Shown in pieces: positions 6,911 to 16,174 of a stretch of DNA of 64,000 nt. Within the stretch, counting starts at the first letter, position 1; each line of letters opens with the position of its first letter. The notes under the pieces are model-generated. The model made no database searches, was not told the DNA's origin, and saw only the letters and a program-made list of their open reading frames with translations. The stretch lies in the IMG/VR virus record IMGVR_UViG_3300050821_018287, positions 1 through 64,000 of that record. The stretch is one strand, 5' to 3'. The position numbers were made by a program, and so were the translations under genes. The DNA is from a virus.

Positions 6911-8512
6911 CTATTGCTTTCCAACGTAGCATCCGTTGGTGAAGACGAGAGGGGGATTGGAGGCGTTGATCGTGGCGTACGAAGTCGTAACGGGAGAGGA
7001 GTCCGCCCCGTTTGCCGTCGCGTTTCCGGTCGCTCCCGTGGCGGACGTGTTCGTGCTCGTGTAGATCGCCCCGGGACCGGGACCGCAGTTGACACCCCAC
7101 GTCCCGGAGTTGCCTGATGCGTTGGCGAAGCCGTTGCCGATTCGAGCAATGGCCCCACGCTGGACCTGGAGCGCCGCGCCGGAGGTTGATGTGGCGTAGG
7201 CGTTGCCGAGGCTGGCGATGCGCACGTACTGGGGACCGATCAGCAAAATCGCCGCAGCGCTGCCGCCGAGGATGTAGGACGAAAGAACGTTGATCTGGCT
7301 GGAGCCGCCCTCGATCTCCAGACCGTTTCCGACCCCCGAGATGAAAACACCGTCGAAGACGGCGCCAAACTTGACTCCCTGGAGGTCCACGGCGCCGCGA
7401 GCTGACCCACCCGCCGTCTGGACCACGGTGCTGCGAATCAGCTCGATGTAGGAGTTGTCCGCGGCCAGAACGCCCTGGTTGTTCACGGCGGTGCTCTGGA
7501 ATTGGCAACCCCAGAAGCGCACATTGGCGGTGTGAACTCCGACGGCAGCGTGACCACCCGGGGTGCTTTGGACGACCCGCACGTAGCGGACCTCCAACGT
7601 GGAGGAAGTGTTCTGGTTGAAACCAGCGATGGAATTGCTCGCGCCCATTCCACCGACATTGGAGATGGAGAGCGTTTCTTGGGGACCGTCCTGACCGATC
7701 CCACCGTCCGCCAACATCGTCTCCGGGTGGAGGATGGTGGACGGCTGCACAATCTCGTATTGCGTCGTGCTGTCCGGAGGTGCCTGCATTGGCTGAGTGG
7801 CGACGTCCGACAGCGTGAGAACCGTCGCCGAATTCGCATCAATCGGCCAAATGTTGGTGTCAGCCGCGGGAGAGATGGACTGCGGGTTGAACCCGCTGCC
7901 CGAGAGGATCTTCACGAACATCCCGGCGAACTGTCCTGGCGTCCACCCAGCGCCGGCCTGGGTGATGGTGATGAGGGACGCGACATCGGTTCCGGACGTG
8001 GCGGCGAACGGGCCAGCAACAATCGTCCCGGGTGAGCCCAACGGCGCGCCTTCGATCAGCACCTTCGGCATGATCGAAGAGGTGTCGAGCGTGGTCACCG
8101 CGGAGCCGCCGTCAGTGGGGTACTCCGGACCGTAGCCGGTGCCCATAATCAGGCCGACGCTGAGATCCGGAAGGTAGCTGGTGAGGGAGAAGGTCCCCGG
8201 GAGACCCTTCTCCAAGTGGCTCGCAGTCACCACGTTGTCGATCAGGTTCGGCGGACCGTAGTAGTTGCCTGCGTCGAGCTGGACCCGCTCCAACGCCTGG
8301 ACAATCTTCGGCAGTTGGGCGAAAGCGAAGTTGGGGCTCTTGCACGGAAAGGTCGTGCCGCACCCACCGACGTCGATTCCCGTGGCCTGGTCCACCGACA
8401 GCAACATGAAGTTGGGGCCGGTCCGGAAGTCGCGAACACGGAGGGAGGAGTTGATGTCGGTGACTTGCCCCAGGACGAGCGTCGTCACGAGAAGCGAAGT
8501 CCACCTTTTCAT
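6911..8512 (-). CDS. Beta-helix (pectate-lyase-like) spike or depolymerase
   Basis: The 533-residue protein starts with a hydrophobic signal-like segment (TSLLVTTLVLG). Its second half consists of repeated short strands with Gly/Asn/Val turns (for example VRFWGCQFQSTAVNN, VFDGVFISGVGNG, NVLSSYILGGSAA), the pattern of right-handed parallel beta-helices found in tailspikes and polysaccharide-cleaving enzymes. It is the last gene of the fibre block. A host-surface glycan is the likely target; the catalytic residues are not recognisable. Confidence 0.6.
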   Translation of the reverse strand: MKRWTSLLVTTLVLGQVTDINSSLRVRDFRTGPNFMLLSVDQATGIDVGGCGTTFPCKSPNFAFAQLPKIVQALERVQLDAGNYYGPPNLIDNVVTASHLEKGLPGTFSLTSYLPDLSVGLIMGTGYGPEYPTDGGSAVTTLDTSSIMPKVLIEGAPLGSPGTIVAGPFAATSGTDVASLITITQAGAGWTPGQFAGMFVKILSGSGFNPQSISPAADTNIWPIDANSATVLTLSDVATQPMQAPPDSTTQYEIVQPSTILHPETMLADGGIGQDGPQETLSISNVGGMGASNSIAGFNQNTSSTLEVRYVRVVQSTPGGHAAVGVHTANVRFWGCQFQSTAVNNQGVLAADNSYIELIRSTVVQTAGGSARGAVDLQGVKFGAVFDGVFISGVGNGLEIEGGSSQINVLSSYILGGSAAAILLIGPQYVRIASLGNAYATSTSGAALQVQRGAIARIGNGFANASGNSGTWGVNCGPGPGAIYTSTNTSATGATGNATANGADSSPVTTSYATINASNPPLVFTNGCYVGKQ

Positions 8513-9453
8513 CAGACGTTCACCACCAGCAAGTAGGAGACGAGCCCATTAGGTACGGTCGTGGGGATGATCGTGTTCTTCACGATGTCGATCGTTCCAC
8601 CCTCCGGCGCGTTGTCGGCGGTGAGCATGGCCTGGTTGTTGACGCACTTCGCGAGGATTCCGAGCCGGCTTCCTCGCCCAAGCGTCGCAACCGCTGCCGA
8701 AGCGCCCTGCGTCGCTTTCGAGACTCCGGAGACGACCGAGAAGGCCACCAGCCCATCCGTCGTCCCGCCGGGGCTGGCCGCGAGGACGTCAACGACCGCC
8801 TGTCCGAATTGGTCCAGTCCGGAGACGGTGAGCGCGCCACCGTCCCATCCGGTTCCGAACGCTGCGCGCACGCACCGCGGAACGTCGGGGTTGGAGAAGC
8901 TCCCTCCCATCACCGCCGACACCTGATTCGCCGGAAAGGCGGCGGCGTTCACCGACACCGAATCGCTGAGGCCCGGGGTGGTGATGGTGACCACCTGGGC
9001 CGCAAAGGAGATCCCCGCCGGAGGAAGCGTCGGGGTGGTGAGAGGAAGCTTGGAGCCGGCCTCGGTGTCCTCGATGAACCAGGGGGAGAGCGGCATCACG
9101 ACATCGCGCGGTCCGCCCGAGGGCTGGATGGCGGTGATGTCGTAGCCGTAGATGCCGGCAAAGGTGTTGCGGAAGTCGGTGGGCTGAAAGGAGAAGGTGA
9201 CGAGCTGGGGGTTGGAGGGGGAGATTTGCCCCAGCGCGTACATAGCCGCAAACGTGTCGCTCGGCTTTTTCTTGACGGTGAGACCAATCGTCCAATTCGT
9301 CAGCCTCACGAAGCTTCCGTTGGGCCGCTGGATCTGGAAGTTGATGGTGAGGGTGATGGACTTCTGGACACGCACAGGCGTGCGCGGGTTTTGTGGGACG
9401 CTCGGCCGGAAGGCAGAGCCGTCGTTGAGGAGCCCGGTAAGGTTGATGACCAA
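8512..9453 (-). CDS. Baseplate or fibre-associated structural protein
   Basis: The 313-residue beta-rich protein has an N-terminal 110-residue part (LTINFQIQRPNGSFVRLTNW ... FAGIYGYDITAIQP) that resembles upper-baseplate BppU-like modules, followed by Gly/Ser/Val-rich strands. It lies between the long fibre and the beta-helix spike genes, so an adaptor or receptor-binding role is plausible. Confidence 0.55.
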   Translation of the reverse strand: MVINLTGLLNDGSAFRPSVPQNPRTPVRVQKSITLTINFQIQRPNGSFVRLTNWTIGLTVKKKPSDTFAAMYALGQISPSNPQLVTFSFQPTDFRNTFAGIYGYDITAIQPSGGPRDVVMPLSPWFIEDTEAGSKLPLTTPTLPPAGISFAAQVVTITTPGLSDSVSVNAAAFPANQVSAVMGGSFSNPDVPRCVRAAFGTGWDGGALTVSGLDQFGQAVVDVLAASPGGTTDGLVAFSVVSGVSKATQGASAAVATLGRGSRLGILAKCVNNQAMLTADNAPEGGTIDIVKNTIIPTTVPNGLVSYLLVVNV

Positions 9454-9456
9454 GAC

Positions 9457-12009
9457 TCAGATCTCCGCGTCTGCGGCCCAGTGACCGGTTCCATCCCCAG
9501 TTGGTGTCTGGTTGGCTCCGCTGTTGTTGACCACCTCAATCGCCCCTGTGGAGATGCCGGCTCCAGCAGCGACGCTACCGGCAGCCCCGGCCAGACCAGC
9601 GATGTCCCATTGCCCGGCCGTGCCGTTGGATCGCCAGAAAGACGCGAACGGAGTCGCTCGCTTCTTCGAAAGAAAGCGCGGCCCGAACGAGTACCGCGTG
9701 CCGTTGGCGTAGACGACCCCGCCGGGCGTAGAGCCTACGAACTCACCCGCTGCGCCGACCGATCCAGGAGCGGTGTCCAAGTCGTAAGTCTTCTCGTAGA
9801 ACCGCTGACAGAGAGCAATCTCTCCCGCCTCGCTGACGCCTGCGAGTGAGTACGGAGGGGCTCCTGCTGCCGAAGCACCTGGGTTGAGCTGAACCTGAGA
9901 AACTTCGAACCAGTCATTGGCGCCAGCAGTCCCGACAGGCGTCCAGTAGAACGCTAGCGACGCCTCGGTGATGCCCGAGCCCAAGGCAGGAATGCTCAAA
10001 GCAAATTGCTGGTACGTGCCGGTGGGCGTGACGGTGGTAGCCAGCGGGGTGGCCGGTCCCGAGTTGTAGGCTAGGGCCACCCCGTTTGAGCTGATGACGT
10101 CCTCACCCGCCGTTCCTGGTGCACCACCAAGACCTGTCCCGCCCCCGGTGTTTGTGCCAGTGGCGAGTTGAACGTTGAGATGTCCACTGGCGCCGCTGAA
10201 ATTCGCGCCGACTCGCGCCCAAAAGACGAGAACGGCTTGCTGTCCGGCCATCTGTTTCACGAAGTCGCGGTCAATCTCCTGGTTCAGGACGATCCGATCC
10301 GTACCAGTGTTGGCATTGTTCCGCTGCACGCGGCAACCGCGAGTCGCCAGGAGTCCCGCAATCGAAGCGACAGGAAAAGCGGGGGTAGATCCCGAGTTGG
10401 CTTGGGCGAGTGTCGCGGTGGTCGCGGCCGAGCCAGTGACGCACTCCCATCGATCCGCCGTGTAGAGAAGAGTCATGGCGGAGGTGACAGGATTTCCCGG
10501 CGCAGTCCGGGTCCCGCTGGTGTTGACAGCGAAGGAGGATCCCCGCTGCCAAAAGTCGAAGCGCGAGTTGATGACGAAGTTGCGCTCACTGTCAGCGTAG
10601 GTTTTCGTCGCCGCGTCCTGCGGGTTTACCGGGTCCAGGACATTCTGGACCGGCCGATTGCCTCCGAGCCCGATGAGCGCGCCCGCGGTGGTGACTTGCC
10701 AGTAGCGGGTGTTGTTGGCGAGGAAGGTGGCGGGGTGGTTGGACGTCGCTCCAAACTCAACGTCACCTACGCCTGACGACTGCACCGCCCACGCGCGCGT
10801 CCCATCCGTCCCGTAGATCACGGAGCCGCCGCGGGCGATGTTGAAGTTGCCGTTGCCGGTGAAGGTGAGATCCCCGTTGGCGTTTTCGAGGATGTTCCAA
10901 TCGGGGAAGTAGATGCCCTGCGTGAGGGAGCCGGACGACTTGAAGCGGAGGCTGCCGATCGAATCCATCGACGTCAGGAGCGTCCCGGCGTTGTTCAACC
11001 ACTGCGACAAGTCCCCCGTCTGCCCCGCGGCGCCCTTGAACTGGAAGAGAGGATTGGCGGCGTTGGCCAGCGCGTTCAGGAATTGAACGGTGCCGGTGAA
11101 GGGAGTGGGAGTCGTGGTGTCGACGCGGAAGGCGTTGGTGAGCGTCCCGCCGGCCCCGAAGATGAGGTAGGGGGCGTTGATGGGAGTGATCTCGAACCCA
11201 CCCACCGCGTCCAGCCACACGTCGCTCGTCCCACCAACAGCGCCCGGACCCATGACGGTGCCGATCTGCCGCTGGATGGTCCCCGCCGTCGTGGAGAGCG
11301 TTGCCGTGTTGGAGACGTAGACCGGCGTGCCGGCCGCCGCGGTGAAGGGCGCGCCCGCGTAGCGGCCGATGTACCTCACCACCATCAGCGCCCCGTTCGC
11401 GACGGTGGTGCTACCGAAGGTGTCCGAGACGACCACTCCAAGCAAGCTGTCCACGTTCGCGAGCGCGGTGGCCGGCGCGGTGACGAAGCCGGGGACGGTC
11501 TCCTGTCCCGGGAGCCCAGTCTTGATGGTGGGGTTGGAGGTGACTTGGACGACAGTGCCGGCGGCGAGCGCACCGCCGCTCTGGTTCAGCCCAACGAAGG
11601 GTGGCGGGTTGGACAACAGCGCGTCGTCTCCGCGCAGCAACGTGTTCATCGACGGCTCGGCCCACCCGCCGGTCGTGCTGTCCTGGATCGTCTCGCCCGG
11701 CGCGGGGAGCCGGTTCCTCGACTTCAGAAGACGGATGCCGACGATCTGCGTGTCGCTCTGCTCTGACGGCAACGTGGCGTTGACGGTGAGCTTGATGAGG
11801 TAGGTGCCCTCCTTCTTCGGGGTGAAGGTGGGATTCTGGATGACCGAGTTGGAGAGGAGATCCGACGGGCCCGGAGGTTGGGTGAGGATGACCCAGGCGT
11901 AGGTAAGCTCACCACCGACGTTCAGGTTGTTGAGCTGAACGATGGTGTTGATCGGGAGGTCGTCGTTGGAGCCGGCGACCGCGTTGATGGTGATCTTCGC
12001 CTGGGCCAT
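9457..12009 (-). CDS. Long tail fibre protein
   Basis: This is the longest product in the window (850 aa). It begins with an immunoglobulin/PKD-like domain (about 20-95, ending YLIKLTVNATLP). The middle is an extended Gly/Thr-rich fibre with FQFKGAAGQTGDLSQWLNN and SIGSLRFKSSG elements common in phage fibres. At about 490 comes NFVINSRFDFWQRG, the entry of a C-terminal receptor-binding module seen in many fibres, followed by a jelly-roll-like region. It probably binds the host surface. Confidence 0.75.
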   Translation of the reverse strand: MAQAKITINAVAGSNDDLPINTIVQLNNLNVGGELTYAWVILTQPPGPSDLLSNSVIQNPTFTPKKEGTYLIKLTVNATLPSEQSDTQIVGIRLLKSRNRLPAPGETIQDSTTGGWAEPSMNTLLRGDDALLSNPPPFVGLNQSGGALAAGTVVQVTSNPTIKTGLPGQETVPGFVTAPATALANVDSLLGVVVSDTFGSTTVANGALMVVRYIGRYAGAPFTAAAGTPVYVSNTATLSTTAGTIQRQIGTVMGPGAVGGTSDVWLDAVGGFEITPINAPYLIFGAGGTLTNAFRVDTTTPTPFTGTVQFLNALANAANPLFQFKGAAGQTGDLSQWLNNAGTLLTSMDSIGSLRFKSSGSLTQGIYFPDWNILENANGDLTFTGNGNFNIARGGSVIYGTDGTRAWAVQSSGVGDVEFGATSNHPATFLANNTRYWQVTTAGALIGLGGNRPVQNVLDPVNPQDAATKTYADSERNFVINSRFDFWQRGSSFAVNTSGTRTAPGNPVTSAMTLLYTADRWECVTGSAATTATLAQANSGSTPAFPVASIAGLLATRGCRVQRNNANTGTDRIVLNQEIDRDFVKQMAGQQAVLVFWARVGANFSGASGHLNVQLATGTNTGGGTGLGGAPGTAGEDVISSNGVALAYNSGPATPLATTVTPTGTYQQFALSIPALGSGITEASLAFYWTPVGTAGANDWFEVSQVQLNPGASAAGAPPYSLAGVSEAGEIALCQRFYEKTYDLDTAPGSVGAAGEFVGSTPGGVVYANGTRYSFGPRFLSKKRATPFASFWRSNGTAGQWDIAGLAGAAGSVAAGAGISTGAIEVVNNSGANQTPTGDGTGHWAADAEI

Positions 12010-12023
12010 TGCGGGCTCTCAGT

Positions 12024-13196
12024 CTAGTAGCTGTAGGCGCCGTTGATGAAGAGGACGGTGGGGTTGGCCAGCGTCGCCGCCGTGTCCGGGTCATCGCGGA
12101 TTCGGAACATGGCGAAGGGCGCGCCCAGGACGGCGCCGGAGCCGATGTCGCCGTTGGTGGGGTTGCTCGACGCGGCGCCGGAGATCCTCGCCAGGTCCGT
12201 CGCAGTGAGGTTGCCGAAGACGGGCGGAGAGAAGCTGAGCTGCTCCTTCGTGGGGCCGGTCGGTGAGACGAAGTTGCCGGTGTCCCCGCCGGGGATGAGC
12301 TGGGTGATGGGGCCGCCGAGGAGGTAGACAAACATCGCCGCTCGCCCGATGTCCACCGAGTCCCCCACGAAAACGACGTTGAGACCCGGGGGCGCGATGA
12401 GCTGGTTGACGGTGGGGAGGTTGGGGCCGCCGCCGGTGGTGGAGATGGACACCTGGGCGGTGAAGGCGCCGACGTTGCCCGGGAGGAGCTGGGCGCGCTG
12501 ATCGACGATGTTGGTGTCGGTGACGCTGACGGTGGCGTTGGTGACGTGGACGCGGGCGATGATGACGTAGCCGGGGGAAGCCGAGGGCACCGCCGCGGTG
12601 CCGACGGTAGCCGCGACACCTACCTTGTAGCCGATGCTGGAGGTGCTGTTGGCTGGTGAGACGACTCGCCCGTGGCGCCCGTTCTGGTTCCAGGCGAGGG
12701 TCTTGTTGACGCTGGTGGAGGTGAAGGCACCGGTGCCGGCGTTGAAGACGTCCCGGTTGGCGGCGTCCTGGAGACGCCGATCGTAGGTCACCTCGATGAT
12801 ATCGTAACGCTCCTGGCCCACGCCCGGCGCTGCGTCGATCGCCACCGTCTCGTCCGCGGTGAGGGAGAGAGGCTTGTAGGCTTGGAGATCGTCCACCCCC
12901 ACGATGCCGCCGATCGCCGCGGGGACGTCGGAGGCGTTGTAGAAGAAGCCCAGGCCCGCCTTCAGAAGGACCGTGAAGGCGGCGGGAGTCGTCGGACGAA
13001 TCCGGAACCCGTCGGCGAGAAAAGCTGCCGTCGGAGGCGGAACCGACGAAGGATCGACGATGGAGTTGCGCTTGGAGAAGACGCGCTGGAGGTACTCCCG
13101 AAAGGACTGGTTCAGGCGGGATTGCGCCGTGTTCAGGTCCGTCGAGGCCGGGCGCTCGTTGAAGTTGAGGATCTCTTGGTCGAAGGCGTTGTTCAT
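12024..13196 (-). CDS. Tail fibre or baseplate-edge structural protein
   Basis: The 390-residue protein has an N-terminal helical part (residues 1-50, Asn/Gln/Arg-rich), then beta-rich Gly/Val/Thr repeats. The element FRIRPTTPAAFTVLLKAGLGF and the following ERYDIIEVTYDRR are typical of proteins that connect fibres to baseplates. It sits directly after the second gpJ-like gene, a usual place for gpI or fibre-adaptor proteins. Confidence 0.6.
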   Translation of the reverse strand: MNNAFDQEILNFNERPASTDLNTAQSRLNQSFREYLQRVFSKRNSIVDPSSVPPPTAAFLADGFRIRPTTPAAFTVLLKAGLGFFYNASDVPAAIGGIVGVDDLQAYKPLSLTADETVAIDAAPGVGQERYDIIEVTYDRRLQDAANRDVFNAGTGAFTSTSVNKTLAWNQNGRHGRVVSPANSTSSIGYKVGVAATVGTAAVPSASPGYVIIARVHVTNATVSVTDTNIVDQRAQLLPGNVGAFTAQVSISTTGGGPNLPTVNQLIAPPGLNVVFVGDSVDIGRAAMFVYLLGGPITQLIPGGDTGNFVSPTGPTKEQLSFSPPVFGNLTATDLARISGAASSNPTNGDIGSGAVLGAPFAMFRIRDDPDTAATLANPTVLFINGAYSY

Positions 13197-13199
13197 GGG

Positions 13200-14774
13200 T
13201 CACTGTCCCGAGAGTTCAATCGTGGCAAAGATCCCCGCTGCCTTCACCTGTTGAAGGGTCTGGTAGAGGGTGTTGTACACCGCATTCTTCTGGACGTCGA
13301 TCCCGTCATAGAAGCCCGGGATCTCCGCCGGATTCAGGCCCGCCGAGGGTACGTCAAACGCGGACGGCGCGCGGTGCCCTCCGGAGACCGGGCTTTGGAG
13401 CTGCTGAGCATTCTCCGCCGTGTCGTCGTACACCATCCCATAGTCGGTGAGCGGCTGGAGGTTGTCGACGAGGACGAAGAAGGCGCCGCGCAGGGTGTTC
13501 TCGTCCAACCACCGGTTTCGAAACGGAGTGGGTGGACGCGGGTCGTCGTAGACGAAGCAGTTGGGGTCGTAGTTGGAGCCGGGGATCGTCGTGTTCGGCG
13601 CGTCCCAGCACGTCTGGAAGGTGATGTTCCAGGTCTCGATGACGGTGAAGTTGGCGCTGAAGGGGGAAAGGATCTGCTTGGCGTTCCGGTTGATCGCGTC
13701 GGGGCTGATGGTGTCCGGAAGCGTCCGGACGCGCGCGCGGTAAGCCGCGTCGATCTCGCCCGCATTGCGGATGATACCGCGGTCCACTCCATGCTGGTCC
13801 AGCGCCGGGTCCGCCCCGCCGGTCGTCGGCTGAGCCTGGGAGACGGTGATGGATGGATCCCCCAACGGTGGGTTTTCGATGAGGGTGGAGATGGTATCGA
13901 TGTCCCCCAGGAGCGCGGTTCCGTCCCCGGCGATGACTGTTCCGGGTACGTTCCACTCGTACCCCTTCGCGACGGCGACGACGGGTACGGTGAAGGGTCC
14001 CAGGTCATTCTGGTTGAAGGTGACGTCCTGCGTCGTGAAGAAGCTCCGACCGCCGCTGCTCGTCGTGACGATCGTCCCCGCCTTGACGGTGACGGTGAAG
14101 GTCACCTCGGACCAGGAGATCTCCCCGTTGTTCACGTCCGGCACCACCGCCGCCGCGTTCACCACGTCGAGGGTGGAGGGGCTGACGAAGGCGGCGATCT
14201 GGAAGGTGCCGTTGTTGGTGAGCGCGTTCGCGTCGGAGATCTGGAGAAACTGGCCCACGTCATTCGCCGTGAAGCCGGAGAGCCCGGTGACGCGCATGTT
14301 CCCCGCTGCCGCACCGGATACGATGGAAGCGGCGGCGCCCTTCGGCCCCAGCGGCACCCCGTTCGTCAGGACCGAGCCGCGCTGAAGCTGGATGTTGCCC
14401 GCCGCGGCCATCCCCCCGGAGGATGTGCTGATGAAGGAGTCACAGCCGAGGTTGGCGAGGGCGGTGGAGAGCCGCGCCATCATCTTCCCGATCGCCTGGA
14501 AGATTTCGTAACCCGGCCCGGGATTCTTGAGCGCAGCGAGGTAGCCCTCCGGGAAGATGCGGCTGAAGAGGGAGAGGAAGTCGGCCTGGGTGAAGGCGGT
14601 GATGGGGCAAGGCAACTGCGGGGAAGCCGTCGCCGCCGCGTTGGGGGGCTGGACGATCGTCGGTGTGACGATGAGCGTCCACGAGAGGGGGTGGTTGGGC
14701 GTCGAGCCCGGGTTGAACGGGTTGAAGCTCGGCGGCGCCGGATTGGGGGCGAAGAAGCTGAAGCTGCCGGGCAT
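13200..14774 (-). CDS. Baseplate J-like protein, large variant
   Basis: The 524-residue protein carries the gpJ signature in its middle: a repeat-like beta domain (TFTVTVKAGTIV, VPVVAVAKGYEWNVPGTV) followed by IDAAYRARVRTLPDTISPDAI, matching the 'E(S)D..YR.R' helix of J/gp47 family proteins. A unique N-terminal 130 residues and a C-terminal extension distinguish it from the shorter J-like protein at 16175. It probably forms a second wedge-type ring of the baseplate. Confidence 0.7.
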   Translation of the reverse strand: MPGSFSFFAPNPAPPSFNPFNPGSTPNHPLSWTLIVTPTIVQPPNAAATASPQLPCPITAFTQADFLSLFSRIFPEGYLAALKNPGPGYEIFQAIGKMMARLSTALANLGCDSFISTSSGGMAAAGNIQLQRGSVLTNGVPLGPKGAAASIVSGAAAGNMRVTGLSGFTANDVGQFLQISDANALTNNGTFQIAAFVSPSTLDVVNAAAVVPDVNNGEISWSEVTFTVTVKAGTIVTTSSGGRSFFTTQDVTFNQNDLGPFTVPVVAVAKGYEWNVPGTVIAGDGTALLGDIDTISTLIENPPLGDPSITVSQAQPTTGGADPALDQHGVDRGIIRNAGEIDAAYRARVRTLPDTISPDAINRNAKQILSPFSANFTVIETWNITFQTCWDAPNTTIPGSNYDPNCFVYDDPRPPTPFRNRWLDENTLRGAFFVLVDNLQPLTDYGMVYDDTAENAQQLQSPVSGGHRAPSAFDVPSAGLNPAEIPGFYDGIDVQKNAVYNTLYQTLQQVKAAGIFATIELSGQ

Positions 14775-15185
14775 CTACGGATTCTCCTGTCCCGTGACGT
14801 CGACCGCGTTGGGGATGAAGGTGGGGGACGCGGGCCACCCGCCGATCCGCAGGATGTTCGCGTACTGGAAACCTCCCGCAATCGCTGTCCGACTTCCGGT
14901 GTAGTTGGCGCTAAAGTTCAAGCCGTCGTGCACCACCTCGTACATCCCCAGGACCGGGTACTGCGCGAGGATGATGATGCTGCGGAAGGCGTTGTTGGCG
15001 GGGCTCGTGACTTGGAAGGCGATGGGGGAGGTGGGCTGAAGCGCGGAGCCGGTCGCCGGGACGATGTTGGAGACGACCGGAGGCGCAGAAGGGCCCGCCA
15101 AGGCGATCCCCAGCTCGATTGAATGCGATCCCACATTGGCGAATTCGATGCCTTTGTGGTTCGACAGCTCGACAGGATTGGCCAC
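14775..15185 (-). CDS. Small beta-rich structural protein
   Basis: The GTG at 15185 follows GAGGAGAG on the coding strand, giving 136 residues. Its strands and Pro-rich turns (PVVSNIVPATGSALQPTSPI) suggest an Ig-like or jelly-roll fold. It is located between baseplate genes. Function unknown. Confidence 0.6.
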   Translation of the reverse strand: MANPVELSNHKGIEFANVGSHSIELGIALAGPSAPPVVSNIVPATGSALQPTSPIAFQVTSPANNAFRSIIILAQYPVLGMYEVVHDGLNFSANYTGSRTAIAGGFQYANILRIGGWPASPTFIPNAVDVTGQENP

Positions 15186-15195
15186 TGCTCTCTCC

Positions 15196-16164
15196 TCAGA
15201 GCGTCGGGTTGGACCCGTCCCAAGGAACGGTGCACTGGTTGATGTAGAGGCGGTCGTTGGTGGTGACCAGCGAACCGACGGAGCCGGTGGGTCGAGGCGC
15301 CGCCGTCGAGCCGGTGCATCCCCAGTAGCAATCCTGGGCGAAACCCTTCGCGAAGATTGGAGCGGTGACTCCCACGAAGAGGATCTCCAAAGCACCGTCT
15401 TTCGCGGTGCTTGGATCCGTCGCCCAGTTGTTCACGTTCGGAGGAGCGGAAGAGGTGACGTTCTGCGCCACACCGCCCACGCTTCCGAACACCCTGGAGC
15501 CTCCCACGATGTCCGAGCCGAAGACGCTGCTGGAGGAAGCCCCGACGTAGTTGAAGATCGGATCCGTGTCGCCCGAGTTGAAGACCGCGGAGGTCACCGG
15601 GTCCGGCGACATGATGAACATGCCGTGGGTCTGAGAGCTGGCGCCGGCCCCAATGGTCCACCCGACGCTGAAGAAGGGGTAGGCGGTGATCGCGGTACCG
15701 ATGCCTCCCGGCTGAACCGCGGTACCAACCGACTGCGCGGCGCAAGAGAAACGGTAGGCGCCGTCCGTGCCGAAGAAGGCGGAGAAGCTCGGCGACGCAT
15801 CCGTTCCAGCTCCGAGCAACGTCTGGCTGTCGGAAGCGCTCGGCACCTGGGTCGCGCTCGGAGAGCCGGTGACAAACTTCGCGAGCGGCGAATAGGTGAC
15901 GCGCCAGTTGGGGTTGGACGTGCCGCGCTGGAAGACGTACTCGCGGCGGGTGCCGGGATCCTGCACCCGGAACCAAGCGCTGTTGTTGGCCAGGCCTCCC
16001 CCGCCAGATCCTCCGCTGGAGATCTGGTTCCCCGACGAGTTGTAGGTGGTGCCGTCCGAGCTGGACTTCACGACCCAACCCGCGGCGATCAACCGTCCGA
16101 GGATGAGAAACATCGCCGCGGCGCCGGTCGCCGGGGTGTTGTTGGTGGAGAATTGCCAGGCCAT
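15196..16164 (-). CDS. Hypothetical virion protein
   Basis: The 322-residue protein is rich in Ser, Gly and Thr with short strands and several aromatic residues. An early Gly-Ser stretch (GNQISSGGSGGGGLANN) looks like a flexible linker after an N-terminal attachment domain of about 45 residues. Position in the baseplate/fibre operon implies a virion component. Confidence 0.6.
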   Translation of the reverse strand: MAWQFSTNNTPATGAAAMFLILGRLIAAGWVVKSSSDGTTYNSSGNQISSGGSGGGGLANNSAWFRVQDPGTRREYVFQRGTSNPNWRVTYSPLAKFVTGSPSATQVPSASDSQTLLGAGTDASPSFSAFFGTDGAYRFSCAAQSVGTAVQPGGIGTAITAYPFFSVGWTIGAGASSQTHGMFIMSPDPVTSAVFNSGDTDPIFNYVGASSSSVFGSDIVGGSRVFGSVGGVAQNVTSSAPPNVNNWATDPSTAKDGALEILFVGVTAPIFAKGFAQDCYWGCTGSTAAPRPTGSVGSLVTTNDRLYINQCTVPWDGSNPTL

Positions 16165-16174
16165 TTATCGGTCC

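Noticed and set aside
12672-15122. Rightward open frame of 816 codons
   Set aside because: Composition is almost only Arg, Gly, Val, Asp and Glu, opposite the J-like and fibre genes; a shadow.
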